From positions 1 to 64,000 of the forward strand of contig NZ_CP076642.1 in the NCBI RefSeq assembly GCF_019226825.1: DNA of 64,000 nt, given 5' to 3'. The DNA is from Vibrio ostreae (lineage in GTDB: Bacteria; Pseudomonadota; Gammaproteobacteria; Enterobacterales; Vibrionaceae). Below the pieces are notes generated by a model that was given only the letters and a program-made list of their open reading frames with translations, searched no databases and was not told the origin of the DNA. The translations under genes were made by a program, and so were the position numbers. The stretch's first letter is position 1, and each line of letters begins with the position of its first letter. Below, piece by piece: positions 27,157 through 37,009 of this stretch.

Positions 27157-27600
27157 TTAATCATCGGTTGGCTGAAATTTCATATGAATAAATTGACAAT
27201 CTTGACGATAAGTCTTGAATCCAAAACGTTGATACAGCTCAGTCGCACGGTTACCCTGAATGCAGCACAGCAGACAGGCACGTTGTAACTGGGTGCAACG
27301 TTTCGTTACGAATGTCAGTATTTCACTGCCCAGGCCTTGGTTTTGATAGGCGGGGAGAATAAAAAAGCGCGAAAAATGAAAACGATCATCATGAAGATGA
27401 AGACGAAAAGTGCCGACAGCAATCCCGTCAGCACAAATCAGGGTCGGCAGGCCTGAACGCCATTCCTGGCGATGTAACTCCAGTTGCAATTCTTCATCCC
27501 AGCCAAATTGACGGGTGATGACATCCTGCTCGCACAGTTTCTTGAGTTCAAACGCGAACAGGTAATCTGCATCGGTCGCGGGGCGCAAGGAGAGCTTCAT
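27157..27600 (-). CDS. GNAT-family N-acetyltransferase
   Basis: A 147-residue GNAT protein: the N-terminus MKLSLRPATDADYLFAFELK is the usual first strand and helix, HFSRFFILPAYQNQGLGSEIL (residues 78-98) is the acetyl-CoA binding motif with QNQGLG, and ATELYQRFGFKTYRQD is motif B. The substrate is unknown. It is monocistronic, or last in line after nothing obvious. The chemoreceptor remnant begins seven bases past its stop, suggesting a deletion endpoint. Confidence 0.8.
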   Translation of the reverse strand: MKLSLRPATDADYLFAFELKKLCEQDVITRQFGWDEELQLELHRQEWRSGLPTLICADGIAVGTFRLHLHDDRFHFSRFFILPAYQNQGLGSEILTFVTKRCTQLQRACLLCCIQGNRATELYQRFGFKTYRQDCQFIHMKFQPTDD

Positions 27601-27847
27601 ACCGTTCCATATAGAAAATCAGATCCAAAACAAAGTCAGGACAAAGACGAAAGATGGCTATCAGCACACATCTGCTATCATGCGCTAACTATGAGCAATA
27701 CCCAGTTAACGCAGGATAAAGTATCAATATGTTCACTGTATAGGATCACACCAAATTCGCCACCCTGATGGCTGAGATAATCAAGATTGCCCGGGCTTTT
27801 TTCAGAGAAAGAACAGTGGCGGCTTGTGAGCAGATCCTGACGAGCGA

Positions 27848-28837
27848 TCAGATCTCTGCTAAGGCCGCCAAGCGCTTTTGGTTGGCGCACGCTTGCGAGT
27901 AGTCGCCGTTCATCGCAGCGATAAACCCGTCGACCGCACACTCCACCATTGCAAGGCGTGTTTCACTGGTCGCTGAACCGATATGCGGCAGCAGAAATAC
28001 GTTGTCGAGTTTGGTGAGCTCAGAGTTGGCGGGTAGAGGTTCGACTTCAAACACGTCCAGCCCGGCAGCCCGAATCATGTTGTTTTTCAGAGCCGTGATC
28101 ATGGCTTGTTCATCGACAACCTTACCGCGTGCCGCGTTGACAAAGACAGCACTGGGTTTCATCCGGGCAAACTGCGCCTCGCCAATCAATTTGGTGGTTT
28201 GCTCACTGAGAGGCACCAGCACAACGATGAAGTCTGAGACTTGCAGTAACTCATCCAGTTCCAGACGCTGAGCCGCGAAATCCTGTTCTGCTTCCGGGTT
28301 AGCCGAGCGATTGTGATAGCAAATCGACATACCAAAGCCATGATGGGCACGTTTTGCGACTGCGCAGCCAATACGGCCCATACCGATGATGCCCATGGTC
28401 TTGCCGTACAGATCAACCCCAAAATGTTGCTGTCCGATGTTTTGTGTCCAGCGTCCATCCAGAACCATATTAGACAGTTCAACTGCGCGGCGGGCGGCGC
28501 CCAATGCCAACAGAATCACTGTATCGGCGACCGTTTCGTTTAATACGCCAGGTGTATGAATCAGCGGGATACCGCGCTGAGTAAGGTAATCAAGATCAAA
28601 ATGATCCGTACCGACGGAAATGGTTGCTGCGGCTTTGAGATTGGTGGCGGTATCGAGCAACGGTGCCGGCATATTGACCCCCGAACCAATAATGCCTTCG
28701 GCATGGGTGAGAGCATGATGAAATTGTTCACGGTTCTGCGCATTCACGCCATCGAAGCAGGTTAGATTAAAGTGACGATGTAATTTATTGAGTTCCGGAT
28801 CCGGAATGGATTTATACAGTACAACATTGGGTTTCAT
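27848..28837 (-). CDS. ghrB: Glyoxylate/hydroxypyruvate reductase B-like 2-hydroxyacid dehydrogenase
   Basis: A 329-residue NAD(P)H-dependent D-2-hydroxyacid dehydrogenase. It aligns with E. coli GhrB from MKPNVVLYKSIPDP on, with the dinucleotide site GIIGMGRIG (about residue 150), NAARGKVVDE and the catalytic Arg/Glu/His region (GLDVFEVEPLP, LLPHIGSAT). It reduces glyoxylate, hydroxypyruvate or 2-keto-gluconate-type acids. It is divergent from garD at the edge of the sugar-acid locus, so it probably handles hydroxypyruvate, tartronate-semialdehyde-related or keto-sugar acids there. The ATG at 28837 has AGGAGA seven bases ahead; the longer frame from 28873 has none. Confidence 0.87.
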   Translation of the reverse strand: MKPNVVLYKSIPDPELNKLHRHFNLTCFDGVNAQNREQFHHALTHAEGIIGSGVNMPAPLLDTATNLKAAATISVGTDHFDLDYLTQRGIPLIHTPGVLNETVADTVILLALGAARRAVELSNMVLDGRWTQNIGQQHFGVDLYGKTMGIIGMGRIGCAVAKRAHHGFGMSICYHNRSANPEAEQDFAAQRLELDELLQVSDFIVVLVPLSEQTTKLIGEAQFARMKPSAVFVNAARGKVVDEQAMITALKNNMIRAAGLDVFEVEPLPANSELTKLDNVFLLPHIGSATSETRLAMVECAVDGFIAAMNGDYSQACANQKRLAALAEI

Positions 28838-29363
28838 TACCAATCTCCTGATTTTAGCAAGGTAGGACGGCATTAAATCCGGGCCAGTAAAACCGTATAC
28901 GCAAAATGATTAACCACATCACTATATATTTCCGGTCTATTACAGCCAACAGATATTAAAGCCAACTGATTATCGTTATATGATTTATTATGCCACTGTA
29001 TGATCATTTTAAATTATTTCAAATGATTTTGTTGAATAAATTAAATTAGTAAATAGTTCGCTGTTTAAGTGAATTTTATTTATAAATGATGATGAGTTAG
29101 TTCTGTGTGATCGTGACGTGATTTTATTTGTGACTGCGATCTCTTTATATAACTAAATTTTAATTATTAAAAATTAGTGACATTGAATCACTCTTAGACC
29201 AAAGTTCTATTTTTGTGGGTCGCTTGTGATGTGTATCTCTGCCTTTGTGAATTATTACAAAACCGGGCTGAATAAAAAGTAAATTTTTTGATAATAGTTC
29301 TGATGTTATGCAGGGTCTGATGTTTTAATTTTTATGAGTTGAATAAAAATAAGAAGTCAGATT
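28838..29363. promoter_or_regulatory. Divergent ghrB-garD control region
   Basis: This strongly AT-rich 526-base gap lies between the divergent ghrB and garD genes. It contains an inverted repeat AGTGA-N7-TCACT at 29176-29192, a plausible regulator operator, and TTTGT-N8-ACAAA further down near 29244. I cannot assign either to CdaR, which is the locus regulator at the other end. No gene is present. Confidence 0.45.
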
Positions 29364-30914
29364 ATGAAAAATGTGCTGCCTCGCTATATCAAAGTTCATC
29401 CGGAAGACAATGTCGCTATTGTGGTCAACGATGGTGGGTTGCCGCAGGGAACCTTATTTAATAACGATTTTGCCTTACAGGAAGACATTCCCGAGGGCCA
29501 TAAAGTGGCCCTGGCGCCATTCGCTCCCGGCGAGCCCATCGTGCGCTATGGTGAAGTGATTGGCTTTGCTAACGCTTCAATCCCCAAGGGTGGATGGATC
29601 AACGAATTTTTAGTCGACATTCCGGAAGCCCCGCCGCTGGATGACATTCCTCTCGCCACAAAAGTCCCCGAACCATTGCCTCCTTTGTCAGATTACACCT
29701 TCAAAGGCTATCGCAATCCGGACGGCAGTGTCGGCACGAAAAATCTGCTCGGTATTACCACCAGCGTTCACTGTGTTGCCGGTGTGGTTGATTACGTGGT
29801 GAACCTGATTAAACAGGATCTGCTGCCTAAGTATCCGAATGTGGATGGCGTAGTAGCACTCAATCATTTGTACGGTTGTGGTGTGGCGATCAATGCTCCT
29901 GCATCTGTGGTGCCGATCCGCACCATACATAATCTGGCTCTGAACCCTAATTTTGGCGGCGAGGTCATGGTGGTTGGCCTCGGTTGTGAAAAGTTACAGC
30001 CGGAAAGGCTGCTGCAGGGAACGGATGATGTCGAGACGATTAACGTCGCACCCGAAAGTATTATCTCCTTGCAAAGTGAAAACCATATTGGTTTTCAATC
30101 CATGGTGCGCAGCATTCTGGCAACCGCTGAAATGCATCTGAAAAAACTCAATCAGCGCCAGCGTGAAGAGTGTCCGGTATCTGCGCTGGTGGTGGGCATG
30201 CAGTGTGGCGGCAGTGATGCGTTTTCAGGTGTCACGGCGAACCCTGCCGTGGGTTATGCGTCCGATCTGCTGGTCCGCTGTGGCGCCACCGTGATGTTTT
30301 CGGAAGTCACTGAAGTGCGTGATGCGGTTTATCTGCTGGGGCCCCGTTGTATTGATGAGCAGGTTGGCCGGCGCCTGATGGAAGAGATGGCCTGGTACGA
30401 TCATTATCTTAGCCTCGGAAAAACCGATCGCAGAGAAAACCCTTCTCCGGGTAACAAAAAAGGCGGACTGGCCAACGTGGTTGAGAAAGCGCTTGGGTCC
30501 ATTGCCAAGTCAGGCAGCAGCGCGATTGTTGAAGTTCTTTCTCCGGGGCAGCGTCCGACCCGAAAAGGTTTAATTTTTGCGGCCACGCCTGCCAGCGATT
30601 TTGTCTGCGGCACTCAGCAAGTCTCATCGGGGATCACGGTACAGGTGTTTACCACCGGCCGTGGGACACCTTACGGACTGGAAGCAGTGCCTGTCATCAA
30701 GGTGGCGACACGTTCCTCGTTGGCGCGCCGCTGGCATGATCTGATGGATATCAATGCTGGTACGGTGGCGACCGGAGAAAGCTCACTCGAAGAGATGGGC
30801 TGGGAAATTTTTAACCACATTCTGGCCGTGGCGAGCGGTGATAAGCAAACGTATTCCGACCAGTGGGGCTTGCATAACGCACTGGCTGTGTTTAATCCGG
30901 CTCCGGTAACCTGA
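29364..30914 (+). CDS. garD: Galactarate dehydratase
   Basis: A 516-residue UxaA/GarD-family dehydratase converting galactarate to 5-keto-4-deoxy-D-glucarate. The N-terminal SAF-like domain ([20 protein letters not shown]) is followed by the catalytic domain with [42 protein letters not shown] and [16 protein letters not shown]. The conserved cysteines and histidine of the iron-dependent active site are intact. Length matches E. coli GarD (about 523). It heads the plus-strand operon, with the transporter's binding-protein gene 65 bases behind. Altronate dehydratase is the close alternative, but the locus (gudD, garL, garR, garK) makes galactarate the better call. Confidence 0.9.
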   Translation: MKNVLPRYIKVHPEDNVAIVVNDGGLPQGTLFNNDFALQEDIPEGHKVALAPFAPGEPIVRYGEVIGFANASIPKGGWINEFLVDIPEAPPLDDIPLATKVPEPLPPLSDYTFKGYRNPDGSVGTKNLLGITTSVHCVAGVVDYVVNLIKQDLLPKYPNVDGVVALNHLYGCGVAINAPASVVPIRTIHNLALNPNFGGEVMVVGLGCEKLQPERLLQGTDDVETINVAPESIISLQSENHIGFQSMVRSILATAEMHLKKLNQRQREECPVSALVVGMQCGGSDAFSGVTANPAVGYASDLLVRCGATVMFSEVTEVRDAVYLLGPRCIDEQVGRRLMEEMAWYDHYLSLGKTDRRENPSPGNKKGGLANVVEKALGSIAKSGSSAIVEVLSPGQRPTRKGLIFAATPASDFVCGTQQVSSGITVQVFTTGRGTPYGLEAVPVIKVATRSSLARRWHDLMDINAGTVATGESSLEEMGWEIFNHILAVASGDKQTYSDQWGLHNALAVFNPAPVT

Positions 30915-30979
30915 TAACCGAGATAACCGATAGAAGAGATATAACAAAGACAACAATTAACGTGAAACGAGAGGAATTT

Positions 30980-32017
30980 ATGAAAAAACTGATTAAACAT
31001 GCGATTGCCTTCTCTTTAATGGCATTGCCTATGGTCGCGATGAGTGCTGATAAGCCGAACTTTGGCAATATCCGTGTGGTGATCGGCTCGAAATCGACCG
31101 GAGGCGATACCTATCAGGCCGCAGCCATTATTTCTGAAGCGCTGGCAAAAAAACTTGATACCAACATCAAAGTAGATGCGGTGGGCTCAAGTGCCGCATT
31201 CAGCACGCTGAAACGTGTTGGCAACGGCAGCACCATTATGATTTTCCACGATCAGTCATACCTGGGTAATCTGTACGGCACTCGCGGTTACTACGATATT
31301 TTCAACCAATATATTATTGGCCCCACTTTCGCGATTAACCCGGCTAACGCTTATCTTGTGCCGAAAAAATCACCCTACAATACGCTGGATGACATCATCA
31401 ATGCTGTTGGTGAAGGCAAAGAAATCCGCGTAGCGATTCAGCCGGGTGGTGTTTCTGAAATTGGCTACAGCGCGGTAAAAAATGCCATTAAGATGAAGTA
31501 TCCGGGGCAGGAAAGTCATTTTATTGCGGTGAATACCGGTTCTCAGGCTGATAAGAACCAACAGCTGTTTGATGGTTTGGCTGATATGATCCAGGGCAGT
31601 TTACCGGCGAATGAACAATTTACCCGCTTGCCTGAATCGGATCAGAAGGCGATGAAATTTGTCTGGTTAACCTCAACCAAAGATACCATTGCGGACGTCA
31701 ACAAAAACGGCTTTGGTAGTCTGAGTCAGGAACAGATCTTCTCTTATGCTGAGCCCAATGTAGTGGTGCCGATGGATGCGCAAAGTAACTTCACGTTCGA
31801 TAAAGAGTTTTTCTTCCTCTACAACAAGAAAATGCCGAAAGACCAGATCGCCTATATCGATAAAGCGTTAAAAGAGATTTATGCCGAGGGCGAAATTCAA
31901 AAAACGTTTGAGAAGGCTTTCTTTGTGCCTAACTATCGCGATTCAGCGGATGCCCTCAAGCATCTACAGGCGAAAAACGATAAATACAAACAAGTGCTTG
32001 CCAATATCACCGAGTGA
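30980..32017 (+). CDS. Tripartite tricarboxylate transporter binding protein (TctC/Bug family)
   Basis: A 345-residue periplasmic protein: signal peptide (MKKLIKHAIAFSLMALPMVAMS), then a divergent Bug fold with IRVVIGSKSTGGDTYQAAA at the first loop and NPANAYLVPKKSPYNTLDDI in the middle. It captures the substrate, here probably glucarate or galactarate, for the TctA/TctB membrane proteins at 35.0-37.0 kb. The ATG at 30980 follows GAGAGGAA. It sits directly after garD, but its membrane partners are 3 kb downstream beyond two unrelated genes. The E. coli counterparts of this locus use MFS permeases instead. Confidence 0.83.
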   Translation: MKKLIKHAIAFSLMALPMVAMSADKPNFGNIRVVIGSKSTGGDTYQAAAIISEALAKKLDTNIKVDAVGSSAAFSTLKRVGNGSTIMIFHDQSYLGNLYGTRGYYDIFNQYIIGPTFAINPANAYLVPKKSPYNTLDDIINAVGEGKEIRVAIQPGGVSEIGYSAVKNAIKMKYPGQESHFIAVNTGSQADKNQQLFDGLADMIQGSLPANEQFTRLPESDQKAMKFVWLTSTKDTIADVNKNGFGSLSQEQIFSYAEPNVVVPMDAQSNFTFDKEFFFLYNKKMPKDQIAYIDKALKEIYAEGEIQKTFEKAFFVPNYRDSADALKHLQAKNDKYKQVLANITE

Positions 32018-32048
32018 CGAGAGTTCGCTTTTTATGGTGGTGATAGCC

Positions 32049-32079
32049 ATGATTAAGCCCACTCTGTGGGCTTAATCAT
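32049..32079. terminator. Perfect 14-bp hairpin after the binding-protein gene
   Basis: ATGATTAAGCCCAC / GTGGGCTTAATCAT with a 3-base loop, 31 bases past the stop. There is no T run on either side, so it may be a weak terminator or an mRNA-stabilising hairpin. The latter would allow more binding protein than membrane subunits. Confidence 0.5.
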
Positions 32080-32186
32080 CAGGGGCGATGCTACTGTTCA
32101 TCGTTTTTGCAGCAAAGATTGAGTGATCCGCAAAGACAGGTCTCAATCATAACTGCGTTTCTATCCCTTTGATTTGAGGAGATGTC

Positions 32187-32597
32187 ATGAAATACCTGTA
32201 TATTCTTCGTGGGCCTTTTGGCACCGGTAAAACAGAATTTATCCGGACCTTATTGGCCAATGACAATATCGTCTCGTGCTGGGATTACTATCGGCAGTAT
32301 GGTCAGAACCGATGGAATGAAAAATTAAAACCTTATGCGGATGAGTATTGCCGCAACGGAGTCAAAAATCTGATGGAGCAGGGGGCTAACAAGATAGCGG
32401 TCACCAATTCCTTCTCCAAATGTGAAGATATGGAATATTTTTACCAGTTGGCAGAACAGCATCAATACACCGTTTTCAGTATGGTGATGACTAACCAATG
32501 CTGTGATGAATATAAGAAGAATGTTCCGGATCACGTCATTCAGGATCAAGCCGAGAGATTGACAGCAGACATGAAGTTTTACAGCATCATCTCTTAA
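32187..32597 (+). CDS. Small P-loop NTPase / kinase-like protein
   Basis: A 136-residue protein with Walker A GPFGTGKT at residues 9-16 and no further motif I can assign with confidence. IAVTNSFSKCEDMEYFYQLA near residue 72 resembles the loop following the Walker B strand in polynucleotide-kinase or zeta-toxin-like folds. ATP-dependent phosphorylation of a small molecule or nucleic acid end is possible, but the function is unknown. The ribosome site GAGGAG is strong. It lies between the transporter's binding-protein gene and poxB, where it has no obvious metabolic link to the sugar-acid pathway. Confidence 0.65.
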   Translation: MKYLYILRGPFGTGKTEFIRTLLANDNIVSCWDYYRQYGQNRWNEKLKPYADEYCRNGVKNLMEQGANKIAVTNSFSKCEDMEYFYQLAEQHQYTVFSMVMTNQCCDEYKKNVPDHVIQDQAERLTADMKFYSIIS

Positions 32598-32921
32598 CAT
32601 ACTTTCCCGCTCAGTGCTCCCGCTCGCCGGGAGCATTATCTGGCTTCTGCCTTGTCCGAGTGGCCTCTTACTCACCATATGTGCGGCTGATCTGCTCCTT
32701 AGGCTGCTATCAACTAACTGCTATCTGCGGTTTGCTTATGCTCTTTATGCCTAAAAAATCATCTTTTATAAAAAAACATTACAAGAATTTAAATAAATTG
32801 ATATTGAACAAGTTTTATAGAGAGAGGATGATAAAAAACGAGATAACACGCACGGTTTTTTTGAATGCACTCCTTTGCTTTGCAGATTTTTCGCATCAAT
32901 CACCGACGTGGAGATTTTCGT

Positions 32922-34650
32922 ATGAGTAATCCAACTATCGCCTATTTTATCGCAGATACGTTGCGCCAGGCTGGCGTGGAACGCATTTGGGGAGTCACTG
33001 GCGACTCGTTGAACGGGCTGAGTGACAGCCTGAGAAAAATTGGTCAGATCGAATGGCTGGGAACCCGCCATGAGGAAGTGGCGGCGTTCGCCGCCGGCGC
33101 TGAAGCCCATCTTTCCGGGCAGTTGGCTGTGTGTGCCGGTTCTTGCGGGCCCGGCAATATGCACTTGATTAACGGCCTGTTTGATTGTCACCGTAATCGG
33201 GTTCCCGTGTTAGCGATTGCGGCACATATCCCTTCTGCAGAAATAGGAACCAACTATTTTCAGGAGACTCACCCCCCAGGAATTATTCAAAGAATGTAGT
33301 GTTTTCTGTGAGTTAGTTTCCAACCCAGAGCAAATGCCTTACTTGCTTGAAACCGCGATGCGTCAGGCTATCCTGCACAATGATGTGGCCGTGCTGGTAC
33401 TACCAGGCGATATAGCGCTGAAACCGATGCCGGAAGGGGTGTTACCGAAGTGGAGTTTGCCTAAACCGGCTTTGTATACGCCGCATACATCGGATATTGA
33501 ACAGTTAGCGCAGTATCTCAACAGCAGCGACAAAGTGACGCTGATGGTTGGTGCCGGAGTGAAAGGTGCGCATCAAGAGGTGGTGGCTCTGGCAGAAAAA
33601 CTGCAGGCACCGATTGTGCACGCTCTGCGCGGGAAAGAATACATCGAATATGACAATCCGTACGACGTAGGGATGACCGGTTTGATTGGCTTTGCCTCCG
33701 GTTACCACGCGATGCGTGAAGCGGATACTTTACTGCTTATTGGTACCAGCTTCCCGTACCGGGCATTTTATCCGGAGAATGCCAAAATTGTACAAATCGA
33801 CAATAACCCCGCCTCTCTTGGTCGTCATACTCAGATAGAATTTGGTGTGCTGGGGGATACGAAAGCGACATTGGACAAGCTGCTGTCTTTTATCAGTAGT
33901 GGCCGTTCATCCAAACATCTGAGCGACTGTATTGCGAACTATAAGCAGGCGCGTAAAGGTCTGGATGATCTGGCCAGTGGTAAAACCGGACGTGGTCTGA
34001 TTCACCCGCAATATCTGGCGCGCTTAATTAGTGAGCAAGCGGCAGAGGATGCGGTATTTACCTGTGATGTCGGTACCCCGACTGTGTGGGCGGCCCGTTA
34101 TCTGGAAATGAATGGTCAGCGCCGCCTGATCGGTTCGTTTAACCATGGCTCAATGGCCAATGCGATGTCACAGGCGATGGGCGCGCAGGCGCTGGATCGC
34201 ACTCGTCAGGTTGTTGCCCTGTGTGGTGACGGTGGCTTCTCTATGCTGATGGGGGATCTGTTGTCTCTCAATCAGCTGGATTTACCGGTTAAAATCATCG
34301 TATTCAATAACCGTTCTCTGGGGTTTGTTGCGATGGAGATGAAAGCCGGAGGCTATTTATCAGATGATACCGATCTGCAGAACCCGAGCTTTGCCGAGAT
34401 CGCCCAGGCATGTGGTATCAAAGGTATTCATGTCACTGATCCCGAGGCGCTGCCGGGGGCACTGAGCGAAACGCTGCATTATCCGGGGGCGGTGGTTCTG
34501 GAAGTGGATACCGCAAAACAAGAACTGGCGATGCCACCCCAGATCAATATAGAGCACGCGAAAGGGTTTAGTCTTTACATGCTCAAAGCGATCATTAACG
34601 GTCGTGGCGATGAGATTGTTGAACTGAGTAAAACCAACTGGCTGCGTTAG
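32922..34650 (+). CDS. poxB: Pyruvate dehydrogenase (ubiquinone)/pyruvate oxidase (frameshifted as sequenced)
   Basis: A ThDP- and FAD-dependent enzyme that oxidises pyruvate to acetate and CO2, passing electrons to ubiquinone at the membrane. The N-terminal ThDP Pyr domain has [11 protein letters not shown] and the catalytic Glu in [13 protein letters not shown]. The FAD domain is central. The ThDP PP domain has [24 protein letters not shown], split at residues about 445-470, with the GDG...N motif. A CCCCCC run near 33279 is one base too long; with five Cs the frame reads [19 protein letters not shown] and gives 575 residues (E. coli PoxB is 572). The 323 bases upstream hold only its promoter region. 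Pyruvate produced by GarL could feed it. Confidence 0.88.
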
Positions 34651-34702
34651 CAACCAACACGCCCATCAGTGGATAAGTAATTTCACTATTCACTACTTAG
34701 TA

Positions 34703-34739
34703 AAAATGGCCTGACGGTAATTCCGTCAGGCCATTTTTT
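34703..34739. terminator. Bidirectional-type terminator after poxB
   Basis: A 15-bp perfect stem (AAAATGGCCTGACGG / CCGTCAGGCCATTTT) with a TAATT loop followed by TT, 52 bases past the poxB stop. The remaining 34740-35035 is AT-rich promoter DNA for tctB with no gene. Confidence 0.9.
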
Positions 34740-35035
34740 AGAAAACAGATCTGGCTACGGTAAGGATTGTGATGGCTATCAGATTTCTACTTGCATCTGC
34801 ATTTTGTAAAGAAGCACAAAAGCGACCCTGGCATGAATTTATTATAGGTATTTATTTTATTTAATAAAAACAATAGCTTAATTGTTTTGTGTCCGTGTCA
34901 CACCCTGTTGTTGGATCCTACAAAATAGCCCGTTAACTTAATGCTATTTTTGGAGTTTTTAATAAAGCCCTCGCTTGGTCGATAGTCATATACTAATTCA
35001 AACAAAATCAAAACTACCCTACACAAGGAAACGAT

Positions 35036-35449
35036 ATGCTCGATGTAAATATTGACTTTGCACAATCGCATTGGTTTTTTCCAAAAATAATCATCACCTG
35101 TTTAATCTGTCTGCTTATGATTATTTTGGTCAAAGAGAGAAAAATAATAGCAGCCAGTGTGAAGTCATTTTCCTGGCAAAAGATCATCAATAATAACAAC
35201 TATAAAGCTTACTTTTTTCTGGCCCTTATTAGTGGTTACATATTAATTATGCAACAGCTGGGAGAAATTTTCCCTAATACTGGCTATGCGTTTTTGATTG
35301 CGACCGTTCCTTTTCTCTTCATCATTCCATTTCTAATGGAAAAAGAAATAACGCAGAGAAAAGTTATCTATATAACAATAAATTCAATTTTATCACCAGT
35401 GATTGCCTGGGTCGTTTTAGGGCAGATGTTTGGTATTACCTTGCCTTAA
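35036..35449 (+). CDS. Tripartite tricarboxylate transporter small membrane subunit (TctB-like)
   Basis: A 137-residue protein with four hydrophobic segments (IIITCLICLLMIILV, YFFLALISGYILIM, GYAFLIATVPFLFII, SILSPVIAWVVLG), the size and layout of TctB subunits. Sequence identity in this family is low, so the call leans on the adjacent TctA gene. The ribosome site AAGGAAACG precedes the ATG. The gene is noticeably more AT-rich than its neighbours, which could mean separate ancestry of this transporter segment. It ends 33 bases before the chosen tctA start. Confidence 0.8.
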   Translation: MLDVNIDFAQSHWFFPKIIITCLICLLMIILVKERKIIAASVKSFSWQKIINNNNYKAYFFLALISGYILIMQQLGEIFPNTGYAFLIATVPFLFIIPFLMEKEITQRKVIYITINSILSPVIAWVVLGQMFGITLP

Positions 35450-35482
35450 ATTTATTACGTGAAACTGAATGTGGAATATCTT

Positions 35483-36997
35483 ATGGAAATTTTGTCACAT
35501 TTATCTGTCAATATGTTTTTACTGAGCTCCATCGGGGTCCTGATTGGGATTATCTTTGGTGCCATACCTGGTATGACAGCGACGTTAGCGGTTGCGGTCT
35601 GCCTGCCATTAACCTACTCACTCGGTCTGAATGATGGCCTGGCACTGCTGCTTGGACTGTACGTCGGTGGCATCTCGGGAGGCCTGGTTCCTGCAGTACT
35701 GCTCAATATTCCCGGTACGCCTTCTTCCATCACCACAACATTTGATGGTTATCCCATGGCCCAGAAAGGGCAAGGAGAAAAAGCACTCAAAGTGGCGGTC
35801 GCTTCGTCACTGTTTGGCGGTTTGTTCAGTGCGGTGGTGCTGTATTTCTTTGCCCCTTTCTTAGCAAACTTTGCGATTAAATTTTCGACGGTTGAAAAGT
35901 TCCTGCTCATTTTTCTGGCACTGACAGTGATCTCCTCACTCTCAAAACACATCCTGATGGGCATCTTCAGTGGCTTGCTTGGCATTTTGATCAGCCTAAT
36001 CGGCGCGTACGACATTTCTGTTGGCGGTAATGGCGAATATCGTCTCATGCCACAGGCACTGGAAGATCAACTGAGTTTTGGTTTCTCGCTGCTTCCTGTG
36101 CTGATCGGTATGTTCGGGCTTGCCGCGATCATCACCGCCTGTTGCCGCGTCAGCCAGGCTGATCATGTGCAAGGGGACATGATCCAGTTGGATCGCAAAA
36201 CGCGCTTTGACTGGAAAGTCTTTAACGGGCAGTGGTTTAACCTGATTCGTTCTTCGTCGATTGGGACTTTTGTCGGTATGTTACCCGGTATCGGTGGTAG
36301 TGCCGCTTCGGTGCTGGCTTATACCCAGCAAAAGAACATCAGTAAGAATAAGGAGCAAATGGGTAAGGGCTGTCCAGAGGGCATTATTACTTCCGAATCG
36401 GCTAACAATGGTCTGACTGGTGGCGCATTGATTCCCTTGCTGTCGCTGGGCATTCCGGGCGATTCAACAACCGCGGTATTGATTGGTGCCTTTACCCTGC
36501 AGGGTATTCAGGTCGGTCCATTGTTCATTAACGAAAATCTCGAAACCTGGGATTTTATGATCCTCTCACTGTTTTTCGCCAATTTCGTCATGTTTGCCAT
36601 CATGTACTTCGCCATTCGTCACGTCGCTAAAGTGGTGATGATTCCTAAGTACATTCTCTATCCAATCATTGTGATGATGTGTGTCATCGGAGCCTATGCC
36701 ATTAACTACGGTGTGATGTTTGATGTCTGGACTCTGGTGTTATTTGGTGTGTTCGGCGTGGTGGCCCCCAAAATTGGTCTCGAAGTAGTGCCGTTTATTA
36801 TCGGATTTATTTTAGGCAAATCGGCCGAAGTCTATTTCGTCAAAAGTATTGAGTCTTACGGAAACCTGTCGGTGTTCTTCACCAAGAGCCCCATCGCCAT
36901 GTGCTTGTGGGTGATTATTCTGGCGTCGGTCATGTATGCAATTCGCTCAGTGTTTAAAACAAAGAAGCAGACGCGTGCTGATAAAAAAATAGCTTAA
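35483..36997 (+). CDS. Tripartite tricarboxylate transporter large permease (TctA family)
   Basis: A 504-residue polytopic protein with the two TctA signature stretches: FGAIPGMTATLAVAVCLPLTY near residue 25 with YVGGISGGLVPAVLLNIPGTPSS, and the second repeat GTFVGMLPGIGGSAASVLAYT near residue 263 with SANNGLTGGALIPLLSLGIPGD. It forms the transport channel for the TctC-bound solute, probably glucarate or galactarate in this locus. I prefer the ATG at 35483 (MEILSHLSVN), which matches the family start. A GTG at 35459 in frame has no ribosome site. gudD follows 12 bases after its stop. Confidence 0.88.
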   Translation: MEILSHLSVNMFLLSSIGVLIGIIFGAIPGMTATLAVAVCLPLTYSLGLNDGLALLLGLYVGGISGGLVPAVLLNIPGTPSSITTTFDGYPMAQKGQGEKALKVAVASSLFGGLFSAVVLYFFAPFLANFAIKFSTVEKFLLIFLALTVISSLSKHILMGIFSGLLGILISLIGAYDISVGGNGEYRLMPQALEDQLSFGFSLLPVLIGMFGLAAIITACCRVSQADHVQGDMIQLDRKTRFDWKVFNGQWFNLIRSSSIGTFVGMLPGIGGSAASVLAYTQQKNISKNKEQMGKGCPEGIITSESANNGLTGGALIPLLSLGIPGDSTTAVLIGAFTLQGIQVGPLFINENLETWDFMILSLFFANFVMFAIMYFAIRHVAKVVMIPKYILYPIIVMMCVIGAYAINYGVMFDVWTLVLFGVFGVVAPKIGLEVVPFIIGFILGKSAEVYFVKSIESYGNLSVFFTKSPIAMCLWVIILASVMYAIRSVFKTKKQTRADKKIA

Positions 36998-37009
36998 AGG
37001 ATGAATAGT

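Noticed and set aside
34888..34906. Possible CRP site (TGTGTCCGTGTCACA)
   Set aside because: The half-site spacing is one base short of the CRP consensus, so it does not fit.
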